From assembly GCA_963824885.1 (NCBI GenBank), contig CAWGQN010000005.1, positions 1-64,000 of the forward strand: a DNA stretch of 64,000 bases, in the 5' to 3' direction. Source of the stretch: CAWGQN01 sp963824885 (GTDB taxonomy: Bacteria; Actinomycetota; Actinomycetes; Actinomycetales; Microbacteriaceae). Made by a program: the position numbers and the translations under genes. The notes beneath the pieces are model-generated. The model did no database searches and was not told the DNA's origin. It saw nothing but the letters and a program-made list of their open reading frames with translations. Of the stretch, positions 39,213 through 48,524 are shown one piece after another. Positions within the stretch are counted from its first letter, which is position 1. Every line of letters begins with the position of its first letter.

Positions 39213-40832
39213 ATGGCAAAAATCATTGCTTTCAACGAAGAAGCCCGCCGCGCTCTCGAGCGTGGGCTTAACACACTCGCCGACACCGTCAAAGTAACCC
39301 TTGGCCCCCGCGGTCGCAACGTTGTTCTGGAAAAGAAGTGGGGCGCCCCCACAATCACGAACGATGGCGTTTCGATCGCTAAAGAAATCGAACTCGAGGA
39401 TCCGCTCGAGAAGATTGGCGCGGAGCTTGTCAAAGAGGTTGCCAAGAAGACTGACGATGTTGCTGGCGATGGCACGACAACCGCAACGGTTCTTGCTCAA
39501 AGCCTCGTTCGCAAGGGTTTGCACAACGTGGCGGCCGGAGCCGACCCGATTGCCTTGAAAAAGGGCATCGAGAAGGCGGTTGACGCTGTTATTGGCGAAC
39601 TTATGGCAAGCGCGAAAGAGATCGAGACTAAAGAAGAGATCGCAGCGACCGCGTCGATTTCCGCGGCAGATCCTGAAATTGGGGCGATTATTGCCGAAGC
39701 CATCGACAAGGTGGGCAAAGAAGGCGTTGTCACGGTCGAGGAATCGAACACGTTTGGCACCGAGCTCGAGCTCACCGAGGGGATGCGCTTTGACAAGGGC
39801 TTCCTCTCCGCGTACTTCGTTACGGACCCCGAGCGCCAGGAAGCGGTCTTCGAAGACCCCTACATTCTGATCGTCAACTCGAAGGTTTCGAGCATCAAGG
39901 ACCTTCTGCCGATTGTCGACAAGGTCATTCAGGTGGGCAAGCAGCTTCTCATCATCGCCGAAGACGTTGACGGCGAGGCTCTTGCGACTCTCGTAGTCAA
40001 CAAGATCCGCGGTATTTTCAAGTCGGTCGCCGTCAAGGCTCCGGGTTTTGGTGACCGCCGTGAAGCACAATTGCAGGACATTGCGATCCTCACGGGTGCT
40101 CAGCTCATTAGCGAAAAGGTTGGCCTCAAGCTCGAGAATGTCACTCTCGACGATCTCGGTAAGGCGCGCAAAGTTGTCATCACGAAAGATGAGACAACGA
40201 TTGTCGAGGGCTCTGGCGATCCCTCGCAAATTGCTGGCCGTGTCGCGCAGATCCGTGGCGAGATTGACAAGACCGATAGCGATTACGACAGGGAGAAGCT
40301 TCAAGAGCGTCTTGCAAAGCTTGCTGGCGGCGTCGCCGTCATCAAAGCGGGAGCCGCAACCGAGGTCGAACTCAAAGAACGCAAGCACCGCATTGAAGAC
40401 GCCGTTCGCAATGCGAAAGCCGCGGTTGAAGAGGGCATTGTCGCCGGTGGCGGCGTTGCGCTCTTCCAAGCGGGCCAGAAGGCCTTCAAATCTCTCAAGC
40501 TCGAGGGTGACGAGGCAACCGGTGCCCAAATCGTCCGGGTGGCTATTGAAGCGCCTCTCAAGCAGATTGCGATCAACGCGGGTCTTGAAGCGGGGGTTGT
40601 TGCCGCAAAGGTATACGACCTTTCTGCGGGCTGGGGTCTCGACGCGTCAACGGGCGAGTATGTCGACCTGATTGCGGCGGGCATTATTGACCCGGCCAAG
40701 GTCACGCGCTCTGCATTGCAGAACGCGGCGTCGATTGCCGCACTGTTCCTGACGACCGAAGTAGTCGTTGCGGATAAGCCAGAAAAGGTTGCTCCACCCG
40801 CGGGTGATCCAACGGGTGGCATGGATTTCTAG
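39213..40832 (+). CDS. groEL: Chaperonin GroEL (solitary, GroEL2-type)
   Basis: 539 residues, the 60-kDa chaperonin that folds proteins in an ATP-driven ring. All landmarks are present: KVTLGPRGRNVVLEKKWG, DVAGDGTTTATVLAQ, GVVTVEESNTFGTELELTEGMRFDKGFLS, EGIVAGGGVALFQAG, and the C-terminal Gly-Gly-Met tail (GGMDF). groES is not adjacent, as expected for the second actinobacterial copy. CIRCE boxes control it. Confidence 0.98.
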   Translation: MAKIIAFNEEARRALERGLNTLADTVKVTLGPRGRNVVLEKKWGAPTITNDGVSIAKEIELEDPLEKIGAELVKEVAKKTDDVAGDGTTTATVLAQSLVRKGLHNVAAGADPIALKKGIEKAVDAVIGELMASAKEIETKEEIAATASISAADPEIGAIIAEAIDKVGKEGVVTVEESNTFGTELELTEGMRFDKGFLSAYFVTDPERQEAVFEDPYILIVNSKVSSIKDLLPIVDKVIQVGKQLLIIAEDVDGEALATLVVNKIRGIFKSVAVKAPGFGDRREAQLQDIAILTGAQLISEKVGLKLENVTLDDLGKARKVVITKDETTIVEGSGDPSQIAGRVAQIRGEIDKTDSDYDREKLQERLAKLAGGVAVIKAGAATEVELKERKHRIEDAVRNAKAAVEEGIVAGGGVALFQAGQKAFKSLKLEGDEATGAQIVRVAIEAPLKQIAINAGLEAGVVAAKVYDLSAGWGLDASTGEYVDLIAAGIIDPAKVTRSALQNAASIAALFLTTEVVVADKPEKVAPPAGDPTGGMDF

Positions 40833-40851
40833 CAGCGAGAAATTCGCTTTC

Positions 40852-40891
40852 GAGAAGGCGGGCAGTCCTTGCGGGGACTGCCCGCCTTCTC
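40852..40891. terminator. Bidirectional hairpin terminator between groEL and the kinase gene
   Basis: 17-bp perfect arms (40852-40868 and 40875-40891) around a six-base loop. The stem is G+C-rich and lacks a long T tract. It lies between convergent genes and could serve both. Confidence 0.75.
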
Positions 40892-40899
40892 ATTGGTGG

Positions 40900-42657
40900 C
40901 TAGTTCGGTTTCGCCGTCGTGGCGTTTGGCGACGCGGCGACCGAACCGTGAGGATTCGGAGCGAGGGGAAGAGCGACGCGAAACGTCGCGCCTCCACCGG
41001 GTGTTTCAGTGACCGTGACACTACCGTTGTGAGCGGCAACAATGGACGCGACGATCGCTAGGCCCAAGCCGGTTCCGCCTGTCTCGCGCGCTCGAGACGA
41101 GTCAGCCCTCCAAAACCTCTGAAAGATCTTCTCCCGGACTTGAGGCGGAATTCCGTCACCGTGGTCGATGATCGAGAGAGTACCCGTGTTATCGGCGCTG
41201 TTTGATCCAACAGCTATTTCGATCGGGCTTTCGCTCGGCGTGAATCGAATTGCGTTGCCGAGCAAATTCGACACCACTTGGCGCAGTTTATTTTCTTCGG
41301 CCAACACGATTGCTGACGGCGAAGAGAGCGGGGTGTCAAATACCGGGTGCGATGCGTCGCCTTCGGGTGTGATGCTACGCTCATTGGCATTCGATTGCGC
41401 GTTTACTCGACGCGGCTTCTTATAACGAAGGCGAGCAAATCGCGCGCTGCCGTTTGCAATGTGACCGGTCGAATCACCCGGTGTCGACGGCGATTCTCCG
41501 GTTGTATTCTCGCGTGACGCGGAAAGCGGTGGGGTTGCGGCGTGTGTGTCGGCGGCAGATACCGAGGTCGCGTCAATCGACGTTGGAACCACGGTGATGG
41601 TGCGCAGCGGCGCAGACGCCTTCGCGTCGAGCGACGCATCGTTGGCGATTGGCAGCAAATCGACGGGAGCCAATTCGAGAGGTTTCGTTTCGTCGAGGCG
41701 AGCGAGCTCGAGAAGATCCTCGACAAGCTCGCCCATTCGAATCGCCTCTTTTTCGATCCGCTCCATTGCTTGCGCGACCTCCTTTCGAGTTCGCAAGGCG
41801 CCCATTCTATTGAGTTCCGCGTAACCGCGGACGGACACAAGCGGCGTCCGCAACTCGTGGCTCGCATCGCCAACAAACCGGCGCATTTGCTCAATCGTTT
41901 TGGCTCGGTCTTTAAACGCACTGTCAATTCGGTTAAGCATGGTGTTGAGCGATCGATTGAGCCGGCCCACTTCGGTGTTGGGCGTCGCGCTGTCGAGTCG
42001 CTGACTGAAATCGCCGTCCGCGATTCGGGCTGCAGTGCGTTCGACGTTTCGGAGTGGTTTAAAGGCCGATATGACCAAGAGCCTCGTCAACAAAGCGCCG
42101 AGCACGATCACCCCGAGACCAAAGCCCAGGAAAACCGTCAAGTACGTTGTCATCACGCTGTCAACGGGATGCGTTGAGGTGGCCACGAGAAGTGTAAACA
42201 TCTCGGGACCGCCCGTCGTTGTCGCGGGGGTGACGACGGCGTGGTAGTGGACGCGGCCACTCGGGCTTTGAAGGGCAAAAGGAACGTCTCCAAGCGCGAA
42301 ACTCGTCGAGACATCAATATTTGTCGGCAGTACCGGAAGCTGCTCGGTCGGCTGATCGGGCCAGTTGTGCCACACGAGGCGTCCTCTACTGTCGAGAAAC
42401 GCGACGAAATAGTCGGTGTCGGTCGACTTCGCTTCCAGGATTGACGACCGAGGATTCTGTTGCGCGTAGTTGGAGAAGTTTCTCGACGCGGCACTCTTGA
42501 GCTGGGCATCGAGCTGATCGACGAGTTTGGGTCTCAAGAGCGCCATGGTCCCGACACCCGACACGAGCAACCCGAAGGCGAGCAACAACACGGTAACGCC
42601 CGTGATTTTGCTCCGAAGCGAAATCGCATTCCACCGAGCAAGAAGAGTTTCATGCAT
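40900..42657 (-). CDS. Sensor histidine kinase, TrcS/MprB-like, with a low-complexity insert
   Basis: 585 residues from ATG 42657. Two membrane helices (about 18-38 and 170-195) flank an extracellular sensor domain. A HAMP (FKPLRNVERTAARIADGDFSQRL) is followed by the H-box RRFVGDASHELRTPLVSVRGYAEL, N-box LRQVVSNLLGNAIRFTP, G1 IDHGDGIPPQV, F FQRFWRADSSRA and G2 GTGLGLAIVASIV. Between H and N lies a long Ser/Thr/Ala-rich insert (about residues 360-440), with a basic patch (RLRYKKPRRVNAQ). It lies 31 bp downstream of its response regulator. Confidence 0.92.
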   Translation of the reverse strand: MHETLLARWNAISLRSKITGVTVLLLAFGLLVSGVGTMALLRPKLVDQLDAQLKSAASRNFSNYAQQNPRSSILEAKSTDTDYFVAFLDSRGRLVWHNWPDQPTEQLPVLPTNIDVSTSFALGDVPFALQSPSGRVHYHAVVTPATTTGGPEMFTLLVATSTHPVDSVMTTYLTVFLGFGLGVIVLGALLTRLLVISAFKPLRNVERTAARIADGDFSQRLDSATPNTEVGRLNRSLNTMLNRIDSAFKDRAKTIEQMRRFVGDASHELRTPLVSVRGYAELNRMGALRTRKEVAQAMERIEKEAIRMGELVEDLLELARLDETKPLELAPVDLLPIANDASLDAKASAPLRTITVVPTSIDATSVSAADTHAATPPLSASRENTTGESPSTPGDSTGHIANGSARFARLRYKKPRRVNAQSNANERSITPEGDASHPVFDTPLSSPSAIVLAEENKLRQVVSNLLGNAIRFTPSESPIEIAVGSNSADNTGTLSIIDHGDGIPPQVREKIFQRFWRADSSRARETGGTGLGLAIVASIVAAHNGSVTVTETPGGGATFRVALPLAPNPHGSVAASPNATTAKPN

Positions 42658-42688
42658 CGTGGTCGTAATCTCTTGATTGCTCGAGATT

Positions 42689-43378
42689 TTAGGCTTTCGC
42701 CGTCTTGAGCATGTATCCAAATCCGCGCTTCGTTTGAATCAGGGGCTCATCAGAATAAAGGTCGAGTTTGCGTCGAAGATAGGAAATGTAAGACTCAACG
42801 ATTCCCGCATCACCGTTGAAATCGTATTCCCACACGTGGTCGAGAATTTGAGCCTTGCTGAGCACGCGATTGGGATTCAGCATGAGGTAGCGCAAGAGCT
42901 TGAATTCGGTGGGACTCAACTCAACGCCTTGTTCGCCAATAAGAACCTCGTGGGTGTCTTGATCCATCGTCAGATCACCCGCACGAATGATCGCGTCTTC
43001 TTCGGGGTTCATCGTGCGACGGAGAATCGCCTTGATTCGCGCGACGATTTCGTCGAGGCTGAACGGTTTGGTGACGTAATCATCTCCCCCCACGGTTAAC
43101 CCGGTGATTTTATCTTCCGTGTCATCTTTGGCGGTCAGAAAGAGAATGGGAGATGTGTATCCGGCGGATCGAAGCCGTTTTGTGACACCGAAACCGTTCA
43201 TGTCGGGGAGCATCACGTCGAGAATAATCAGATCTGGTTCTTCTTCGAGAACCGCGGAAATCGCTTGTGCTCCGTTGTTGACGGCCCTGACCGCGAATCC
43301 TGCAAACCGAAGACTCGTGGTGAGGAGATCGCGAATGTTTGGCTCGTCGTCGACAATTAATATGCGTGCACCGTCCAT
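42689..43378 (-). CDS. OmpR-family response regulator, TrcR-like
   Basis: 229 residues. The receiver has RILIVDDEPNIRDLL, phosphoacceptor Asp in DLIILDVMLPDMNGFG and Lys in DDYVTKPFSLDE. The winged helix LSPTEFKLLRYLMLNPNRVLSKAQILDHVWEYDFNGDAGIVESYISYLRRKLD is the TrcR/PhoP type. It is transcribed before its kinase on the minus strand. Confidence 0.93.
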   Translation of the reverse strand: MDGARILIVDDEPNIRDLLTTSLRFAGFAVRAVNNGAQAISAVLEEEPDLIILDVMLPDMNGFGVTKRLRSAGYTSPILFLTAKDDTEDKITGLTVGGDDYVTKPFSLDEIVARIKAILRRTMNPEEDAIIRAGDLTMDQDTHEVLIGEQGVELSPTEFKLLRYLMLNPNRVLSKAQILDHVWEYDFNGDAGIVESYISYLRRKLDLYSDEPLIQTKRGFGYMLKTAKA

Positions 43379-43446
43379 ATCACCAGTATTTGCGCGTTAT
43401 CTGGAACATTGCTGAATGTCGAGCGCGTGTCGTGGGAACGGATTGG

Positions 43447-45087
43447 TCACGTATTTATCCGGCTGGCGTCGAGAATTGTATAGCTGTAGCCTTGCTCGGC
43501 TAAGAATCGCTGGCGATTGTGAGCGAAGTCCTGATCGACCGTGTCACGTGCGACGAGAGTGTAAAAGGTGGCAGACGCGCCGCGGTTTTTGGGGCGCAAG
43601 AGTCGGCCGAGTCTTTGGGCCTCCTCTTGACGAGATCCGAATGACCCCGACACTTGGATCGCGACGGACGCCTCGGGAAGATCGACCGAAAAATTGGCGA
43701 CCTTGCTGACGACCAACACCGGTTCGCTGCCCTCCCGAAATTGCCGAAAGAGGTACTCGCGATCACTGACCGGTGTTGTTCCCGTCAGCTGGGGGACCCC
43801 GAGCGCGTGGGCGAGCGCATCGATTTGGTCGAGGTAGTGGCCAATGACGAGAACGCGTTCGCCCACGTGCTTCGTGACAAGCGCTTGCACGACGGCTATT
43901 TTTGCGGGCGCGGTTGCCGCTAAGCGATATCTTTCGTCATCGGATGCCGCCGCGTAGCTGAGTCGGTCGTTCGCGGGCAAGTCTATTCGGACTTCGAAAC
44001 ACGAGGCCGGCGAAATGAATCCCTGCGACTCGATTTCTTTCCACGGAGCGTCAAATCGCTTGGGGCCGATGAGACTGAATACGTCACCCTCGCGGCCGTC
44101 TTCGCGAACGAGCGTCGCGGTAAGGCCGAGCCTCCGGCGCGCTTGAAGGTGCGCACTGAGCTTGAATACCGGGGCTGGAAGGAGGTGGACCTCGTCGTAC
44201 ACGATCAGACCCCAATCGATTGCGTCGAGCACCGAGAGATGGGCGTAGTGACCCTGACGCTTTGCCGTCAAGATTTGGTACGTCGCAATGGTTACGGGTC
44301 TGATTTCTTTAGACTGGCCCGAGTATTCGCCAATCTCGTCATGCGTGAGGGTCGTGCGCCTCTCGAGTTCATTGCGCCACTGTCGCGCCGACACCGTATT
44401 GGTCACGAGCACGAGCGTCGAGGTCTTTGCGGTTGCCATCGCCGCGGCGCCGATGATCGTCTTTCCTGCACCGCACGGGAGCACGACGACTCCCGATCCG
44501 CCTTTCATGAAATTCTCGACGGCCGCCGCCTGGTAGTCGCGCAATTCCCACCCGTCACACACGAGTCCAATGGGATGTGACGCCCCGAGCGTGTATCCAG
44601 CGACGTCATCGGCGGGCCAGCCCAGTTTGACAAGTTCTTGCTTCAACGCGCCTCGTGCCCACGGTTGCATCGCGTACGCGTCGTCGGATACCTTCTCACG
44701 AAGCAAGGGCGCGACGTGACGGGCTCGCGAGATTTCAGCGAGCACCGCTGAATCAGAACTGCGGAGAATTAGCGCGTTGTCGGTGTCCCGTTCAATCGTG
44801 AGGCGTCCGTATCGTCCGACCGTTTCCGCCACATCAATCGTGACAGAGCGCGGTACCGCAAACCGCGAATAGCGCTCGAGCGTGGCGACCATATCGTCGG
44901 CGAGGTGACCCGCGGCGCGCGCGTTCCACAAGCCGAGGCGCGTAATGCGGTACGTGTGAATGTGCTCGGGCGCGCGCTCGAGTTCGGCAAACACGGCAAG
45001 CTCGGCTCGAGCCTCTTCAGCGTCGGGATGCGCAACGTCAAGCAGTACCGTCCGATCACTCTGAGTGATCAAGGGGCCGTGTGGCAT
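43447..45087 (-). CDS. XPB-type DNA repair helicase
   Basis: 546 residues from ATG 45087, superfamily 2 helicase. Motif I VVLPCGAGKTIIGAAAM, DEAH-like box VYDEVHLLP, motif III LGLTATLVREDGRE, motif V/VI SGSFGSRQEEAQRLGRLLRPK are clear. The N-terminal ~180 residues carry the DNA-damage-recognition-like region. It is the bacterial relative of XPB/Rad25. It follows its partner gene by 11 bp on the same strand. Confidence 0.9.
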   Translation of the reverse strand: MPHGPLITQSDRTVLLDVAHPDAEEARAELAVFAELERAPEHIHTYRITRLGLWNARAAGHLADDMVATLERYSRFAVPRSVTIDVAETVGRYGRLTIERDTDNALILRSSDSAVLAEISRARHVAPLLREKVSDDAYAMQPWARGALKQELVKLGWPADDVAGYTLGASHPIGLVCDGWELRDYQAAAVENFMKGGSGVVVLPCGAGKTIIGAAAMATAKTSTLVLVTNTVSARQWRNELERRTTLTHDEIGEYSGQSKEIRPVTIATYQILTAKRQGHYAHLSVLDAIDWGLIVYDEVHLLPAPVFKLSAHLQARRRLGLTATLVREDGREGDVFSLIGPKRFDAPWKEIESQGFISPASCFEVRIDLPANDRLSYAAASDDERYRLAATAPAKIAVVQALVTKHVGERVLVIGHYLDQIDALAHALGVPQLTGTTPVSDREYLFRQFREGSEPVLVVSKVANFSVDLPEASVAIQVSGSFGSRQEEAQRLGRLLRPKNRGASATFYTLVARDTVDQDFAHNRQRFLAEQGYSYTILDASRINT

Positions 45088-45098
45088 AACCGGTAAGT

Positions 45099-46961
45099 CT
45101 AGCTGTCGTCTGACGAGTGTGCGGATGCGGGCACCACCGCGGTGATGCACGAGACCGGAAGAGTGCGCTCAATATCGGCATCGCGATCACGCGCGCGCAT
45201 GCGTCCGGCCACAATACTGGCTGGCTCGAGAACGCTTTCGGTTGTCGAGCCATCGGGAGACGCAAACCGAACCCTCACGGCCGCCTTTTCTTGGATAGCC
45301 CGCTTGAGTTGCCGGGCAATCCACGCGGCCTCCGGGTCACCGTTGGATGAACGCGAGGCACGCAATCGATTGATCGCGGTGTCAAGGTCGTCGACGCGTG
45401 GTGCGGGCGTCGGGGCAACCGCGCGATATGATCGCGTGTCGACGATGTCTCCTCGCGCGTTTTCGGTCGCGACGGGATAGCGAGCATTTCGCATGACGTG
45501 AAAAACGGTCGAGCGGTCGGCACTACTGACGAGTCGGTCAGCACCGTCCGGCGAGAGCGACAGCGCACACAGTGCTTGGTCGACGAGCGCCGTCTTGAGA
45601 AGGTGAGCATCGTCGCTTCGAACATAGCTTGCGGGACTCGACGACGTTTGTAGCTCACCAACGCGCACCGTGCCATAGTACTTCGCCGTTTCACGCACGA
45701 GATATTCGAGGGGTTGGGGAATCCCGGAAAGAGAGACAACAGTGAGAAATTCGAGTATCGACACCTCTGTTTCACCCAGTGCGAGTGCTCGATTGAGGCT
45801 CTCCGACGAAACCCGGTAGGTCGTCGAGAGCGCGCGGGACTCGACGTTGGCAATCCTTCGCAAACGATCATCGACATCAGGCTCGAGGGGTCCACCCGAA
45901 ATGATCGTGAAATCCGGTTGAACGTACGCGTGGCGAACCTCGCGAGGAAACGAGGCGTGCACGTCGGTTGCAGCGTCGTCGACGCCGGCAAGGACGAGGC
46001 GATTCCCCGCGGCACTCAAAACGCCGTGCGCGGCGATTCCGAGCATTTCTGCCCCGTCGATGACGCGGGCGAGGTTGTCATGGAATCGCGCGCCGCTCAC
46101 GGGGTAAAGCCAATCAAGATATCGACGAAGCCCTTCTCCCCAGCGAGGGCCACCGTCGGCATGAAGTGCTTTCCAGACCTCGGGCGCGATTTCGGAAAGC
46201 CACACAGCCGCCAACGCCTTCCACCGCACGGTGATCGCGCTCGTGAGCCACGAATCACCGAACTCGGTGATCAGCAACCGTCCTGAATCGGTAGCGATGA
46301 GTTTAGCTCGAGAAGCAATCGACAAAATCCACGGCACCCTCGTGAGTTCGACCGCCGCCACCGCGGCAAGTCGCTTTGTGTCAAGAAGAGCGATACCACC
46401 GCGGCTGAGTTCCCTCACCGGGTGTCGTTTGAGGTCAAAAACAAGTTCAGAGACCTCAACGACGGTTGCGAACGCCCTCTCGGCGGCGATCTCATTCGTG
46501 CCGACTTCGTGACGGTTATCGACGGCGTCAATCGGTCCCGACGCGGTTGTTGTGACAAGATCCCGGCCTGAGCGGGTCGACAACGGTGGCCATGAGGCGA
46601 ACTGTCTCGAGACGATCGGGCACGGGTGGATGACCCCGTCGCTCGTGTGGTCATCAGTGAGAAAGACGTCCCCTGCCCGCTTTATTCTCTCGGCCAGATT
46701 CTCGATACCGAGCGTACCGGGCTGGCCCGCGCCGAGTTCAATAAGGCGGGCCTCGAGCGCTTGCACGGTTATTCCCTCGGCGGGACGGGCCTCTTCGCTC
46801 GCGATTCTTAGTGAGGCAAGCGTTACACGGTCACAGCGGGCGAGCGCGTCTCGCACTGATTTGATATCGAGGAGACGCTCGGCGAGGTCAAAAAAATTGT
46901 CGATTCCGACGGGGGTGATTTCTCGCTCGATAAGGAGTGTTTTCAGGTCGTCGTCTGTCAT
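45099..46961 (-). CDS. Helicase-associated XPB/Ssl2-type domain protein
   Basis: 620 residues from ATG 46961. The start is a choice over a much longer open frame, because upstream residues are low-complexity and Arg-rich and the conserved part begins MTDDDLKTLLIEREITPVG. In related genomes this family sits next to the XPB helicase and carries a Helicase_C_3-type domain (region FTIISGGPLEPDVDDRLRRIANVESRALSTTYRVSSESLNRALALGETEVSILEFLTVVS). It likely works with XPB in DNA repair; the exact task is not known. Confidence 0.82.
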   Translation of the reverse strand: MTDDDLKTLLIEREITPVGIDNFFDLAERLLDIKSVRDALARCDRVTLASLRIASEEARPAEGITVQALEARLIELGAGQPGTLGIENLAERIKRAGDVFLTDDHTSDGVIHPCPIVSRQFASWPPLSTRSGRDLVTTTASGPIDAVDNRHEVGTNEIAAERAFATVVEVSELVFDLKRHPVRELSRGGIALLDTKRLAAVAAVELTRVPWILSIASRAKLIATDSGRLLITEFGDSWLTSAITVRWKALAAVWLSEIAPEVWKALHADGGPRWGEGLRRYLDWLYPVSGARFHDNLARVIDGAEMLGIAAHGVLSAAGNRLVLAGVDDAATDVHASFPREVRHAYVQPDFTIISGGPLEPDVDDRLRRIANVESRALSTTYRVSSESLNRALALGETEVSILEFLTVVSLSGIPQPLEYLVRETAKYYGTVRVGELQTSSSPASYVRSDDAHLLKTALVDQALCALSLSPDGADRLVSSADRSTVFHVMRNARYPVATENARGDIVDTRSYRAVAPTPAPRVDDLDTAINRLRASRSSNGDPEAAWIARQLKRAIQEKAAVRVRFASPDGSTTESVLEPASIVAGRMRARDRDADIERTLPVSCITAVVPASAHSSDDS

Positions 46962-47041
46962 TGCGCTCAGTCGAGTAGAGAGTGTCAGAGTGCTCGATTT
47001 GGATTGAGAACAGTCTGAAACTCGGTCATTCACTGCGGGCG

Positions 47042-47305
47042 CTATTTTGACCCAGCATTCTCGCGTTGGCGGCGCGCGCAGTTGACCACGAGAAGAGCGA
47101 CAATGAGAAGCAGGCCGAGGGGAAGTCCAAGTGCGGGCAGCACGAGAACGGCGTGCCAAAAATTGGAATCGAAATTGCGAACGCCGACCCCAACCGCCAC
47201 AATAACGGCCACGATTGCGGCGATGGACACACCAATCGCGCACGCTACCAATACCGCGAGCACGTGTTCTGATCGTGGTGAGCGTGTGGGGTCTTCGGTG
47301 ATCAC
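47042..47305 (-). CDS. Two-helix membrane protein
   Basis: 87 residues from GTG 47305, two hydrophobic segments (about 16-42 and 52-76) and a short basic C-terminus (ARRQRENAGSK). The GTG lies 7 nt after TATCCT, so a leaderless start is likely. It is divergent from the cold-shock gene. Family unknown to me; small proteins like this appear in related genomes, often misnamed. Confidence 0.6.
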   Translation of the reverse strand: MITEDPTRSPRSEHVLAVLVACAIGVSIAAIVAVIVAVGVGVRNFDSNFWHAVLVLPALGLPLGLLLIVALLVVNCARRQRENAGSK

Positions 47306-47375
47306 GTGTCCAAGGATACGGGCAGTGCGTCCCTGTCCGCATAAACTGGACGTGTCGCATTCAGGAGGAACAACA

Positions 47376-47759
47376 ATGCCTATCGGCAAGGTCAAATTTT
47401 ACAACGACGACAAAGGATTCGGTTTTATCAGTTCCGATGACGGAAATGAGGTCTTTCTTCACGCGTCCGCGCTCCCCGCGGGAGTTGATACCGTCGCGGC
47501 GGGGACCAGGCTTGAGTTTGGAATAGCTGATGGCAAGCGCGGCGCTCAGGCACTCTCCGTTCGAGTACTCGACGCCGGTCCAAGCATGGTCAAACTCACT
47601 CGGAAATCTGCTGACGATATGGCGATAATTGTCGAGGATCTCGTCAAGGTGCTCGACAACGTCGGGTCGAATCTCAAGCGCGGGCGCTACCCAGAATCGG
47701 CGCAAAGCCGAAACATTTCGGTCCTCTTGCGCAAGGTTGCGGATGAACTCGACGCGTGA
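47376..47759 (+). CDS. Cold-shock domain protein
   Basis: 127 residues. The N-terminal half is a cold-shock domain with both RNA-binding motifs (GKVKFYNDDKGFGFISSDDGNEVFLHASAL). The C-terminal half (MAIIVEDLVKVLDNVGSNLKRGRYPESAQSRNISVLLRKVADELDA) is a helical extension common in this family in actinobacteria. A strong AGGAGG precedes the ATG. It probably acts as an RNA chaperone. It overlaps the next gene. Confidence 0.93.
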   Translation: MPIGKVKFYNDDKGFGFISSDDGNEVFLHASALPAGVDTVAAGTRLEFGIADGKRGAQALSVRVLDAGPSMVKLTRKSADDMAIIVEDLVKVLDNVGSNLKRGRYPESAQSRNISVLLRKVADELDA

Positions 47760-48240
47760 CCCGCGTTCCGCGGACACAACCCGCTCGAGTGCCGTGCCGG
47801 ACGAGGAGCTGCAGGCTTCTCTTCCGATCGCGAAGGCGGCTCTGCTCGACGTCGCTGACTCGTCAAGCGTGGGAGTGCCCGCCGGATCGAAGAGTGAGGG
47901 TGACCACGTATTCTCGCTCTATTTCGAGTGCTTGTTGGGCGGGTACCCGGGCTGGCACTGGGCGGTCACACTGTCGCACATCAACGACGAGGCGTCCGCG
48001 TCGGTTCTCGAAGTTGGTCTTACTCCGGGAAGTGACGCTCTCGTCGCTCCGGTGTGGGTGCCGTGGTCCGATGACACTGTCGGCGAGGGCGACTGGAGTG
48101 AATCAGGCCTCGAATCATCCGATGACGCTCGTGCGGATGCCGACAAGCCCGAGGTGCCGAACGGCGAGGGGGAAACCAGATTGCGCTCTGGCGACATTGA
48201 TGGCGTTGACATTGACGACATTGACGCCGAGAGAGGGTAA
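47743..48240 (+). CDS. DUF3027 protein
   Basis: About 165 residues from ATG 47743 (GTG 47794 is an alternative). The region FSLYFECLLGGYPGWHWAVTLSHI and LTPGSDALVAPVWVPWSDDT matches the actinobacterial DUF3027 family. The C-terminal part is strongly acidic (DIDGVDIDDIDAERG). It overlaps the cold-shock gene by 17 bp, so the two are likely co-expressed. Function unknown. Confidence 0.82.
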   Translation: MNSTRDPRSADTTRSSAVPDEELQASLPIAKAALLDVADSSSVGVPAGSKSEGDHVFSLYFECLLGGYPGWHWAVTLSHINDEASASVLEVGLTPGSDALVAPVWVPWSDDTVGEGDWSESGLESSDDARADADKPEVPNGEGETRLRSGDIDGVDIDDIDAERG

Positions 48241-48241
48241 G

Positions 48242-48496
48242 TCACTCCATCTTGGTGGGTGATCGCGCGTGGAGTACGAGTGTGTATGCGGTGCCGACTA
48301 CGCCAAACCCGGTTCCCGCAGCACACGATGCAACCCAAAATTCGAGACTCGAATCATGATGAGCGTTATGAGCGAGAATCGCGGCGAGAAAAACCGTGGC
48401 CCACGCGATGGTCCCCACAATAAAGGGCTTTCGATCATCGGTTGTCGCGGGACTCGGCGACGGGCGTCGCTCACTCTCCCTTAACCACAAACGCAT
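48242..48496 (-). CDS. DUF2530 membrane protein
   Basis: 84 residues from ATG 48496, chosen because GGAGGG lies 5-6 nt upstream. Two hydrophobic segments (about 22-40 and 50-70) in the arrangement RKPFIVGTIAWATVFLAAI...FWVASCAAGTGFGVVGTAYTL fit DUF2530. It ends 1 bp from the convergent DUF3027 gene. Confidence 0.78.
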   Translation of the reverse strand: MRLWLRESERRPSPSPATTDDRKPFIVGTIAWATVFLAAILAHNAHHDSSLEFWVASCAAGTGFGVVGTAYTLVLHARSPTKME

Positions 48497-48524
48497 TGTG
48501 CCCTCCAAGAACGTGGTCGCAAGC

